Shown here in pieces: positions 1 to 5,740 of a stretch of DNA of 7,306 nucleotides. Below the pieces are notes generated by a model. That model was not told the origin of the DNA. It made no database searches and was given only the letters and a program-made list of their open reading frames with translations. Made by a program: the position numbers and the translations under genes. Origin of the DNA: Pseudomonadota bacterium (GTDB lineage Bacteria; Pseudomonadota; Zetaproteobacteria; Mariprofundales; Mariprofundaceae). Location: the NCBI GenBank assembly GCA_002401635.1, contig NVTQ01000018.1, positions 5,433-12,738 on the forward strand, written 5' to 3'. How positions within the stretch are numbered: the first letter of the stretch is position 1; every line of letters begins with the position of its first letter.

Positions 1-770
1 CTACCAGTTCGCGTATCATTGTCTTTTTCAAAATATGCTTTGGGAAATGCGGTCGCTCGAATACGGTTGAATTCAGTTTCGCAATGTTGCTCAAGGGTTT
101 CTCCAACCATCTTAGTCGATAGGCGCGCCTTCATATCCCTGAGGCGCTCAATTTCGTTTTCACGATCCTTAATCTGCGTCTCGTACTTATCCTTGAGCGA
201 CTTCTCAGCAAGCTGCTTCTCTAGCGTAGCTCGCTCAAGATCACTCTTCAGTTGATCTCGTCCCTTCTCAACTTCATTGACAGCCTCGGTAATTGCATAT
301 TTCTGCGAAACTTCATTAGCGCTGAGCTTTGCCTTAAGGGCTTGAATCTCTGCATCCTTTTTAGCAGTGGTCTCTTGAAGTTGTTTTAAGTGATTTGCCT
401 TAGCTAGATCCGAAACTATTCCATTATTTTGCTTCGCCTTTTCCAGTTCATTCATGAGAGTGTCACGTTGTTTTTCAACGACATTTAAGGCTTCAGTGAC
501 AGCAAGTTTTTGCGCCACATCGCCTGCATCCAATTTTGCCTTAAGGTCTTGAATCTCAATATCCTTGGCTGAGGTATTTTTTTGCATTTCATTGCTAACT
601 TCACTCTTCGCAAGTTCAACCGCGTTTTTCTTTTCTTTCTCGGCTAGTTCAAGTCGTTCATGCAGCTGCTCTTCAAACTCGTTGTCACGAACCTGCTTTA
701 GAATATCTGCATACCCAGTTTCGTCGATTTTGAATGCTTTTTTGCAGTGTGGGCAGATGATTTCATGCAT
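1..770 (-). CDS. DUF2130-family coiled-coil protein, N-terminal part (C-terminus beyond left edge)
   Basis: This reading frame starts at ATG 770 and stays open for 256 codons to the window edge, so only the N-terminal part is seen. The protein begins with a small zinc-ribbon-like motif, CPHC at residues 6-9 in the context MHEIICPHCKKAFKID. A highly charged Lys/Glu/Ala-rich segment from about residue 28 to 215 should form a long coiled coil and includes a duplicated unit. The last stretch, around residues 216-256 (RLSTKMVGETLEQHCETEFN and on to AYFEKDND), matches my memory of the opening of the DUF2130 domain (PF09903), whose function is not established. The layout of coiled coil followed by a C-terminal domain resembles RmuC-type proteins, but that is only an analogy. 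An AAGGGG Shine-Dalgarno lies 9 bases before the start. The gene is co-directional with the ATPase gene 101 bases upstream. Base composition looks less AT-rich than in that neighbour. Confidence 0.85.
   Translation of the reverse strand, partial: MHEIICPHCKKAFKIDETGYADILKQVRDNEFEEQLHERLELAEKEKKNAVELAKSEVSNEMQKNTSAKDIEIQDLKAKLDAGDVAQKLAVTEALNVVEKQRDTLMNELEKAKQNNGIVSDLAKANHLKQLQETTAKKDAEIQALKAKLSANEVSQKYAITEAVNEVEKGRDQLKSDLERATLEKQLAEKSLKDKYETQIKDRENEIERLRDMKARLSTKMVGETLEQHCETEFNRIRATAFPKAYFEKDNDTRTG
207..620 (-). repeat. In-frame duplicated coiled-coil unit (2 x 69 residues)
   Basis: Inside the DUF2130-family protein, residues 51-119 and 120-188 align as two copies with a period of 69 residues (207 bases). 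The best-matching core is KDIEIQDLKAKL (residues 69-80) against KDAEIQALKAKL (138-149), followed by QKLAVTEALNVVEKQRD against QKYAITEAVNEVEKGRD. A weaker third partial copy can be seen around residues 180-216 (EIERLRDMKARL). The DNA copies have diverged, so the duplication is not recent. Its likely effect is a longer coiled-coil stalk. Confidence 0.75.
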
Positions 771-779
771 ATCTTTATT

Positions 780-785
780 CCCCTT
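780..785 (-). promoter_or_regulatory. Ribosome binding site of the DUF2130-family gene
   Basis: AAGGGG on the minus strand lies 9 bases upstream of the ATG at 770. It supports that codon as the true start. The rest of the 101-base gap up to the ATPase stop codon is AT-rich, with no hairpin-plus-T-run terminator that I can see. Confidence 0.6.
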
Positions 786-871
786 TTTAACAAAAACTTA
801 CATATACATGCCTAACGCTCTTAACAAAGGCAAGTAAAAGAGGTGTAGTTTTTATTTTAATATTCATTTAA

Positions 872-2257
872 TTACTTTCCCAGTAATTTACTGCAAAAAT
901 ATCCAACTACTTCTGTTAGAGATATTTCAAATTCACGAGTAACATCATCGTGACCAGTTTTAGCATGGATTAACTCATGGATTAATGTTCCAGAATAGTC
1001 TGATATTGTTTTTAAAGTCTTGCGAGATAAAATAACTGAATTTGTACTTTTATCCCAGCAACCAAGCGTCTCAACCTCAGAAAAAAAGTCTTTCCTCATC
1101 ATGGAGGATATTTTTATTTCCTTAACATTTTCTGGTTTTCCGCCAAATATATTTAATATATCAGGGGTTTGACGGTAAATTAGTTTTTCCTCTTCATTTA
1201 ACTTATCGGGATTGATAAATTCAAATTCAAAGCTGTTATTGTAATTAGAAATAAATTGATCAATGTCAGTTACAGGGTTACCTGATAAATCATTTAAGTT
1301 TTGAATCTTTTTCCTCAGGTTTTCTGGGATAGTAATGATTTCATGACCACTATCTCTCGCTTGATCAATCATGTCAGGGTGTTGCATCCCTTCAAACGAC
1401 GTTATAAAAAGATATTTTCCTAGCTGGTTTAATATTTTTACAGAGTGTTCCTGAACATCAATCCAAGACAGTTCATCATGTGCCGTTCCTTCACTAATAT
1501 TTATTAAGTCATTTGCAAGTATTTCAGCAACCTCTTTTGTGGTTAAAGAAAGTAATATTTTTTTAATTGAACCTGTGTATGCGCTACGCCCAACATTTGA
1601 CCGTTCTCTATTCAGAGCTTTTCTAATAGGAGTGCTTAAAGCTGTGATATTGTAACTGAATAGAAAATTCTCTTCTTCCGCAACCTTAACACCATTTATA
1701 TAAATACTCCCACCAGCTCCTCTACGTTTAATAACTTGTCCTTTTTTCGTAGTTTCAAGTATCTCTTCACCTGAAAATATTAAAAAGAGGTTTTTTGCCT
1801 CCTTAATATCTTTATCACTAACCCCTTGTAACCTAAACTCTGTACCCACAAAGTTGGTATCATCAGAGGCATTGATTACAGCATGTAAAGTTGAAATATC
1901 ATCAAACCCTTGTTTAGGTGATGTCTCAATAGAAATTATTGAGTGCTTTGATTTTATTGTAACAACCACTTTTCTTCTATCAAATGTTGCCAAAGCATCT
2001 TTCAAGCCAATTCCAAACTTACCAATTACCTCTGTATGGGATAGTTTTTCTTGATTCTCGTTTTGCGTAAGATGTGTATATTTTACACCACGACCAAAGT
2101 CTCTAATTATCCATGAATTTTCATGTTTAAAAATTTCCACATCTTTTGTTTTTGTAAGAAGTTGTTCATCAAGGGCATTTGCTATTATTTCTCTAATTGC
2201 ATGGTGCATTTCCCAATTTTCAAGTATTTTTTCAATATTAAGGTCAAATTTTTTCAT
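872..2257 (-). CDS. GHKL (Bergerat-fold) ATPase with C-terminal HExxH metallopeptidase-like motif
   Basis: I call a 461-residue protein from ATG 2257. A GTG at 2287 would add ten residues. The ATP-binding fold of the gyrase/Hsp90/histidine kinase/MutL superfamily is clear: the N-box EIIANALD (about residues 23-30), DFGRG (53-57, adenine-contacting Asp), GKFGIGLKDAL (79-89, ATP-lid glycines) and GTEFRL (138-143). A middle region contains RKALNRERSNVGRSAYTGSI (about 212-231). Near the C-terminus, LIHELIHAKTGHDDVTREFE contains HExxH at 427-431, with downstream Asp/Glu residues that could be a third zinc ligand. No signal peptide or membrane segment is apparent, so it should be cytosolic. There is no histidine kinase H-box and no MutL or GyrB signature. 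I recognise the domain types but not a named family. The start codon overlaps the stop of a 17-codon reading frame in an ATGA arrangement, which favours 2257. The gene is strongly AT-rich (one counted 60-base line was 23% GC), consistent with acquired DNA. A defence or stress role is speculation. Confidence 0.8.
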   Translation of the reverse strand: MKKFDLNIEKILENWEMHHAIREIIANALDEQLLTKTKDVEIFKHENSWIIRDFGRGVKYTHLTQNENQEKLSHTEVIGKFGIGLKDALATFDRRKVVVTIKSKHSIISIETSPKQGFDDISTLHAVINASDDTNFVGTEFRLQGVSDKDIKEAKNLFLIFSGEEILETTKKGQVIKRRGAGGSIYINGVKVAEEENFLFSYNITALSTPIRKALNRERSNVGRSAYTGSIKKILLSLTTKEVAEILANDLINISEGTAHDELSWIDVQEHSVKILNQLGKYLFITSFEGMQHPDMIDQARDSGHEIITIPENLRKKIQNLNDLSGNPVTDIDQFISNYNNSFEFEFINPDKLNEEEKLIYRQTPDILNIFGGKPENVKEIKISSMMRKDFFSEVETLGCWDKSTNSVILSRKTLKTISDYSGTLIHELIHAKTGHDDVTREFEISLTEVVGYFCSKLLGK

Positions 2258-2307
2258 AAGGCACTCACATTTAATATTTTTACGCACCTAGTCCAATAAG
2301 TGACCAT
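2254..2307 (-). pseudogene. 17-codon reading frame, possible vapC 5' remnant acting as leader of the ATPase gene
   Basis: An AAGGA Shine-Dalgarno (2312-2316) lies four bases before ATG 2307, which opens a frame encoding MVTYWTRCVKILNVSAL. The stop TGA overlaps the ATPase start ATG as ATGA, so ribosomes ending here can restart on the ATPase gene, which has only a weak Shine-Dalgarno of its own. The opening resembles the N-terminus of VapC PIN-domain toxins (typically M..YLLDTCVIS or M..YLLDTNI), with the expected LLDT replaced by WTR. I infer a truncated toxin gene start that kept its ribosome binding site. A coincidental short leader is the alternative. Confidence 0.4.
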
Positions 2308-2339
2308 ATATTCCTTCTTATTGAACGCGGATTCAACTC

Positions 2340-2510
2340 TCAAGTGCATCTGGTTTTTTCACGCTCTTGCGGTTTATCATCTTGGCGACCTTCTGTCATA
2401 AAATCATCGGGCATTTGCGTTAAAAGTTTGAAAGCATCACTTAAAGAACGTGTTTTTTCTCGCAAAACAACCTTCGTATATGTGCTCTCTAAAGTGTTTA
2501 ATATATTCAT
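2340..2510 (-). pseudogene. Truncated VapB/AbrB-type antitoxin, C-terminal part only
   Basis: A 56-codon frame from ATG 2510 to TGA 2340 encodes MNILNTLESTYTK followed by VVLREKTRSLSDAFKLL and MPDDFMTEGRQDDKPQERE. The part from residue 14 on looks like the C-terminal half of VapB antitoxins of the AbrB/MazE-fold type, which typically run VVLRP..(S/T)..(A/E)F..L...PDDF...R...PQ.RE and bind the VapC toxin. The N-terminal DNA-binding swapped-hairpin domain (about 35-40 residues, usually with GRSQAVRLPKEFRF) is absent. The first 13 codons look like unrelated sequence after dnaN, and the last few (KTRCT) also depart from the family. No obvious Shine-Dalgarno precedes the ATG. It lies 18 bases downstream of the dnaN stop, and a vapC-like start follows 32 bases further on, in the normal vapB-vapC order. 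I read it as the remains of a toxin-antitoxin locus. Confidence 0.55.
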
Positions 2511-2528
2511 AAACAGTAACTATCTCTA

Positions 2529-3629
2529 TTAAATCCGCATAGGCATAACCACGTATTTTGAGTTACTTTCACCTGTTGTCGTTAATAAAACTGGCGATAA
2601 CTCATCACGAAAACGAATACTTACTTGCTCTGTATCAATCACACCCAACACATCACGTAAATAACGACCATTAAAGCCAATCACTGTTTCAGCACCTTGA
2701 ATATCTGCTTCAACAAACTCTTCAGCCTGCTCTTGATCGGTATTGTGGGCTGCAACCTGTAAACCTTCCGATGTAAAGGTTAAACGCACATCATGGGTGA
2801 CTTCATTGGCAACAATCATACTACGGCGCAATGACTGATCGAGTTTTTTACAACTAACATCCACCTGACGTGGATTCTGCTTTGGAATCACCTCTTCATA
2901 AGCAGGGAAGGTTGCATCAATGACTTTACTGCTCAGGGTATAAGTACCACATTGCAATCTTATTTGCCTTGCGCCCAAGCTTAAACGTACAGAGCCTTCC
3001 TGCTCTTCGCATATCTTACGAATCTCAACCACAGTCTTCTTCGGAACAATGCATTTCACAGCTTGCAAAGATGCATCCAAAGGCAATTCTACCAGTGCCA
3101 GACGATGACTATCGGTGGTTACCAAACGAAAACCCAATGTTTCATCAGTTTCAAATAGTGTGCCAGTTAGATATTTCCGTGTTTCATCATTGGACATGGC
3201 AAAGGCTGTACCTGCAATCATTTTAGCCAATTCTTGGCTATCCAATTCAAAATTCATGTCAGTATCATCATCTGGCATACCTGGATAATCTTCTGAAGCC
3301 ATCACGGATAAGCGAAAGCGAGAACGGCCACTTTTAATGACTAAAAAGTTATCTTCTGTTTTTAACTCAATATCTTGATCGGCATCAAGCTCTTTAATAA
3401 TCTCAAATAGTTTTTGTGCAGAGACAGTGGTTTGACCAGACTCCATAACCTTTGTTTCAATACTTGCAGAAATCGCCATTTGTAAGTCAGTACCGATAAT
3501 TTTCAGTGTTTGATCTTCTGCATGTAAAAAAAGATTACATAAAATAGGTTTGGTACTACGCTTTTCAACGATACCCTGGCAATGTTGAACTTGCTGTAAT
3601 AAAGATGCCCGTGAAACTGAAAGATGCAT
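2529..3629 (-). CDS. dnaN: DNA polymerase III beta subunit (sliding clamp)
   Basis: The 366-residue product has the exact size of bacterial beta clamps. It dimerises into a ring that encircles DNA and tethers DNA polymerase III and other clamp-binding proteins. Family landmarks include TKPIL near residue 26, SGRSRFRLSVMASEDYPGMP (100-119; the E. coli equivalent is RFRLSTLPAADFP), TTDSHRLAL of the peptide-binding pocket (171-179), FPAYEEVIP (241-249), VIGFNGRYLRDVL (316-328) and the C-terminal VVMPMRI (360-366), close to the E. coli ending MPMRL. An AGGAG Shine-Dalgarno lies six bases before ATG 3629, so the start is secure. It is transcribed in the same direction as dnaA, 316 bases away across the probable origin, so it may have its own promoter there. 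The usual downstream partners recF or gyrB are not found; decayed toxin-antitoxin sequence follows instead. Confidence 0.98.
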   Translation of the reverse strand: MHLSVSRASLLQQVQHCQGIVEKRSTKPILCNLFLHAEDQTLKIIGTDLQMAISASIETKVMESGQTTVSAQKLFEIIKELDADQDIELKTEDNFLVIKSGRSRFRLSVMASEDYPGMPDDDTDMNFELDSQELAKMIAGTAFAMSNDETRKYLTGTLFETDETLGFRLVTTDSHRLALVELPLDASLQAVKCIVPKKTVVEIRKICEEQEGSVRLSLGARQIRLQCGTYTLSSKVIDATFPAYEEVIPKQNPRQVDVSCKKLDQSLRRSMIVANEVTHDVRLTFTSEGLQVAAHNTDQEQAEEFVEADIQGAETVIGFNGRYLRDVLGVIDTEQVSIRFRDELSPVLLTTTGESNSKYVVMPMRI

Positions 3630-3945
3630 GCTTTACTCCTTTTAAATACTTAATTACAAAAATATAGTCATCGTAGTAGTAGCTGTGGATAACTGGATAA
3701 CCTTAAATTCATTTTTATTTCAAATAGTTAAGTTGTTTTTCATCACTTAATCATTTCAGTAAACAGTGTGAATGAAATGTGTATAAAGCCTCGTATGTGT
3801 ATCACCATCTCCATACATCATACTTACTCCCAAACAATCCACATATTATCCATCTTATTTACCAATAAATATTCACAACCCTCTATAATCCCGTATCATA
3901 AGCAATACGCATGTAATTTCACCCCATAACAATGATTTATTATTT
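3630..3945. other. oriC: Probable chromosomal replication origin (oriC) between dnaA and dnaN
   Basis: This 316-base non-coding stretch between dnaA and dnaN carries several 9-mers fitting the DnaA box TTATNCACA. On the minus strand there is a perfect TTATCCACA at 3684-3692, TTATACACA at 3778-3786 and TGATACACA at 3796-3804 (one mismatch). On the plus strand ATATTCACA lies at 3869-3877 (one mismatch), with weaker CAATCCACA at 3835-3843 and TTATCCATC at 3846-3854 (two mismatches each). Next to the perfect box is a CTA repeat followed by an AT-rich run that reaches the dnaN ribosome binding site. An origin between dnaA and dnaN is common in bacteria. The interval must also hold any dnaN promoter, but I see no convincing -35/-10 pair. 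No clear rho-independent terminator follows dnaA. Confidence 0.75.
3661..3700 (-). other. Origin unwinding element: tandem DnaA boxes plus DnaA-trio-like repeat
   Basis: Read on the minus strand, the order is TTATCCAGT (3700-3692, two mismatches to the box), TTATCCACA (3692-3684, consensus, sharing one base with the first), a single G, then CTA CTA CTA CGA TGA CTA (3682-3665), then TATATTTTTGTAATTAAG. The published basal unwinding system of bacterial origins has a DnaA box followed by DnaA-trios (3'-[G/A]A[T/A]-5', read as CTA-like triplets on the other strand) and an AT-rich region; DnaA assembles along the trios and opens the duplex. Four of the six triplets fit exactly, with CGA and TGA as interruptions. 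The orientation predicts unwinding next to the dnaN start. Confidence 0.65.
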
Positions 3946-5259
3946 TTAACCACGCAGCGTATTTAATAAATGACCTATTTCATCATCAAATGTACGGTCT
4001 TCTTGGCGTTGCGTATCTATTTTTCGATGCGCATACAGTACTGTTGTATGGTCTCTACCACCAAAACAAGAGCCAATTTCAGGCAAAGATGACTGGGTTA
4101 ATTCTTTACTGATATACATAGCAACCTGCCTTGGAAAGGCAATATTTCGGCTGCGTTTATTGGATTTCATCTCTTTGGGGGCAATACCATAATAATCTGC
4201 GATTTTCTTTTGAATATCGTCAATGGTAATACTACGAACAACAACATGTAATTGTTCACGTAAAACACTCTTTGCCATATCTATATCGATGGATTTATTT
4301 GTGAGATGAGAAAAGGCTGTGAGACGGGTGAGGGCACCTTCAAGCTCACGAACATTATTGGTGATACGTGAGGCTAATAAGTAAGAGACATCCTTATCCA
4401 GAGTGATTCCAGCTAGTTCAGTTTTACTGGCTAAAATTGCCAAGCGTGTTTCTAAATTGGGTGGTTGAATATCTGCAACCAAACCCCAATTAAAACGCGA
4501 GCGTAAACGCTCTTCCAAATGACTCATGTCATGCGGATTACGATCAGATACAAGAATGATTTGTTTATGAACTTCATGCAGGGCATTAAAGGTATGAAAG
4601 AATTCTTCTTGGGTACTGGTTTTACCAGCAATAAATTGCACATCATCAATAATCAATACATCAACCTTACGGTAATGTTCACGAAACTGATCGGTGGATC
4701 GGCTACCAATAGCTTTGATTAACTCATTGGTAAAACGCTCGCCTGTTCGGTAAGCAATTTTAATATCTGGTTTTTGTGATAATTCATTGGAAATTGCATG
4801 GATAAGGTGGGTTTTACCAAGTCCGACACCGCCATGCAGATAAAGAGGGTTGTAACTCTCACCTGGTTTTTCAGCTACAGCTTGGCAGGCGGCAAAAGCA
4901 AACTCATTACTGGAGCCGACGATAAAGTTCTTAAATGTAAAACGTGGATCGACATTACCATCAATCTTTGAAGGAAGTGCTTTTTTCTCGGCGGTTTTTA
5001 TAACGAGTGGTTTACCCACTTCATAATGAATACCTACATCCTGACCCAATACAGTATGGATACAATTTTCAAATATTAAACCACAATCAGCTTTTAACCC
5101 ATTGATAAAAAAGTTACTTGCACAGGAAATAACAATTGAATTATCAGTTATTTTAGCTTCTAGGGGGTTAATCCAAGCATCAAATTTTTGACTAGGTAGC
5201 TGCTCTTGTAGTTGATGGATGATATCTTGCCATTGGTTAGGCGGTGTAGGGTTACTCAT
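3946..5259 (-). CDS. dnaA: Chromosomal replication initiator DnaA
   Basis: DnaA is the AAA+ ATPase that binds DnaA boxes, melts oriC and recruits the replicative helicase. I start the 437-residue protein at ATG 5259 (MSNPTPPNQWQDIIHQLQEQ), which lines up with the start of domain I in other DnaA proteins. In-frame ATGs at 5295 and 5289 would add a Cys/Ala-rich extension that looks non-native; none of the starts has a good Shine-Dalgarno. Domain I covers about residues 1-80 and the domain II linker is very short, roughly 20-25 residues. The AAA+ domain shows Walker A GGVGLGKTH (143-151), Walker B LIIDDVQF (202-209), sensor 1 SDRNP (near 238), the RLRSRF arginine-finger segment (251-256) and sensor 2 NVRELEGALTRL (302-313). 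Domain IV carries FPRQVAMYISKELT and the DNA-binding signature GGRDHTTVLYAHRKI (400-414). It is slightly shorter than the 467-residue E. coli protein because of the linker. It is divergent from rpmH. Confidence 0.97.
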   Translation of the reverse strand: MSNPTPPNQWQDIIHQLQEQLPSQKFDAWINPLEAKITDNSIVISCASNFFINGLKADCGLIFENCIHTVLGQDVGIHYEVGKPLVIKTAEKKALPSKIDGNVDPRFTFKNFIVGSSNEFAFAACQAVAEKPGESYNPLYLHGGVGLGKTHLIHAISNELSQKPDIKIAYRTGERFTNELIKAIGSRSTDQFREHYRKVDVLIIDDVQFIAGKTSTQEEFFHTFNALHEVHKQIILVSDRNPHDMSHLEERLRSRFNWGLVADIQPPNLETRLAILASKTELAGITLDKDVSYLLASRITNNVRELEGALTRLTAFSHLTNKSIDIDMAKSVLREQLHVVVRSITIDDIQKKIADYYGIAPKEMKSNKRSRNIAFPRQVAMYISKELTQSSLPEIGSCFGGRDHTTVLYAHRKIDTQRQEDRTFDDEIGHLLNTLRG

Positions 5260-5328
5260 CGTCAGAATACTACATGCGCAAGCCGCCATATCCATGGTGA
5301 ATATTTAATAGTCTGTTGATTTGTTTAA

Positions 5329-5493
5329 TACCTAAATTCTGCAAGTGATAGCACACACATAGCACAATACCTTGATTCCTCTGGTGTATCGAAAAAATAT
5401 TCATTACCAATAAGGTGTAATATGTGTTTTTAATATGCTATATAAACCAAGACTTTACACTCTACACGCACGATCACTTGCAGGACTTAGGTA
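5329..5493. repeat. 165-bp segment bounded by 21-bp imperfect inverted repeats
   Basis: The left arm 5329-5349 reads TACCTAAATT then CTGCAAGTGAT. The reverse complement of the right arm, 5493-5473, reads TACCTAAGTC then CTGCAAGTGAT. They agree at 19 of 21 positions, with a perfect 11-base inner block. The arms are about 123 bases apart and both end in TA. Two readings are possible: a small non-autonomous transposable element (MITE) with terminal inverted repeats and a TA target, or two copies of a regulator site placed symmetrically for the divergent dnaA and rpmH promoters. Confidence 0.65.
5349..5366 (+). repeat. TAGCACA direct repeat with 11-base period
   Basis: TAGCACA occurs at 5349-5355 and again at 5360-5366, about one helical turn apart, beginning at the inner end of the left inverted-repeat arm. 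It could form part of a protein-binding site upstream of dnaA, but a seven-base repeat in AT-rich DNA may be chance. Confidence 0.3.
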
Positions 5494-5544
5494 AGAATAA
5501 AAAAGTGTAGGCTGGCGGAATAATGATAATAGTAATGTTTTATA

Positions 5545-5572
5545 TTGACATCAACGCCTTAAATTTTACTAT
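5545..5572 (+). promoter_or_regulatory. Sigma70-type promoter of rpmH
   Basis: A perfect -35 TTGACA at 5545-5550 is followed after 16 bases by TACTAT at 5567-5572, which matches four of six bases of TATAAT. The bases after the -10 are GC-rich (TCGCGCCC), a discriminator of the kind seen at stringently controlled ribosomal promoters. Transcription would start near 5579 and leave a leader of about 27 bases that contains the AGGAG Shine-Dalgarno (5595-5599) six bases before the rpmH ATG. Confidence 0.6.
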
Positions 5573-5605
5573 TCGCGCCCTTTTTTATGATTGCAGGAGA
5601 ACACT

Positions 5606-5740
5606 ATGAGCTTTACATATAAACCAAGTCGTATCAAACGTGCCCGTACTCACGGTTTTCGTTCTCGTATGGCAACCCGTTCAGGTCGCGCTTTGATTAA
5701 TCGTCGTCGTGCCAAAGGCCGCAAGCGCCTTTCCACCTGA
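5606..5740 (+). CDS. rpmH: 50S ribosomal protein L34
   Basis: This 44-residue, Arg/Lys-rich protein is bacterial L34 (bL34), a component of the large ribosomal subunit that contacts 23S rRNA. The sequence [18 protein letters not shown], then the block [24 protein letters not shown], is the family pattern over the full usual length of 44-46 residues. The start is fixed by AGGAG six bases upstream. It is the first gene of the rpmH-rnpA-yidD-yidC operon and has a stringent-type promoter. Its TGA stop overlaps a CTG that probably opens rnpA (see that entry). Confidence 0.97.
   Translation: MSFTYKPSRIKRARTHGFRSRMATRSGRALINRRRAKGRKRLST

Larger units (their letters stand above)
5260..5605. other. 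Divergent dnaA-rpmH intergenic region
   Basis: These 346 bases separate the dnaA start from the rpmH start and must hold the promoters of both operons. I can support the rpmH promoter at its right end, a 21-base imperfect inverted repeat (5329-5349 and 5473-5493) and a short direct repeat. I found no DnaA box with the TTATNCACA core here, so DnaA autoregulation through this side is not evident. I could not pick a convincing dnaA promoter: several AT-rich hexamers exist on the minus strand between 5380 and 5450, none with a good -35 at the right spacing. No RNA gene was recognised. Confidence 0.6.

Noticed and set aside
810..830. GTTAGGC on the minus strand (810-816) just upstream of the DUF2130-family gene, like the R' core of an integron attC site
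   Set aside because: No paired RYYYAAC core with matching stem sequence was found at the right distance upstream; the nearest candidate (CTCTAAC, about 100 bases away) breaks the consensus and lies in the ATPase coding region.
2344..2532. 62-codon plus-strand frame opposite the vapB-like fragment
   Set aside because: No recognisable protein and no convincing ribosome binding site; the minus strand carries the meaningful similarity.
3900..3950. Possible rho-independent terminator after dnaA
   Set aside because: AT-rich runs are present, but no GC-rich stem precedes a T tract on the minus strand.
5380..5450. Candidate dnaA promoters on the minus strand with TATA-like hexamers
   Set aside because: None pairs with a reasonable -35 at 15-19 bases; the region is simply AT-rich.
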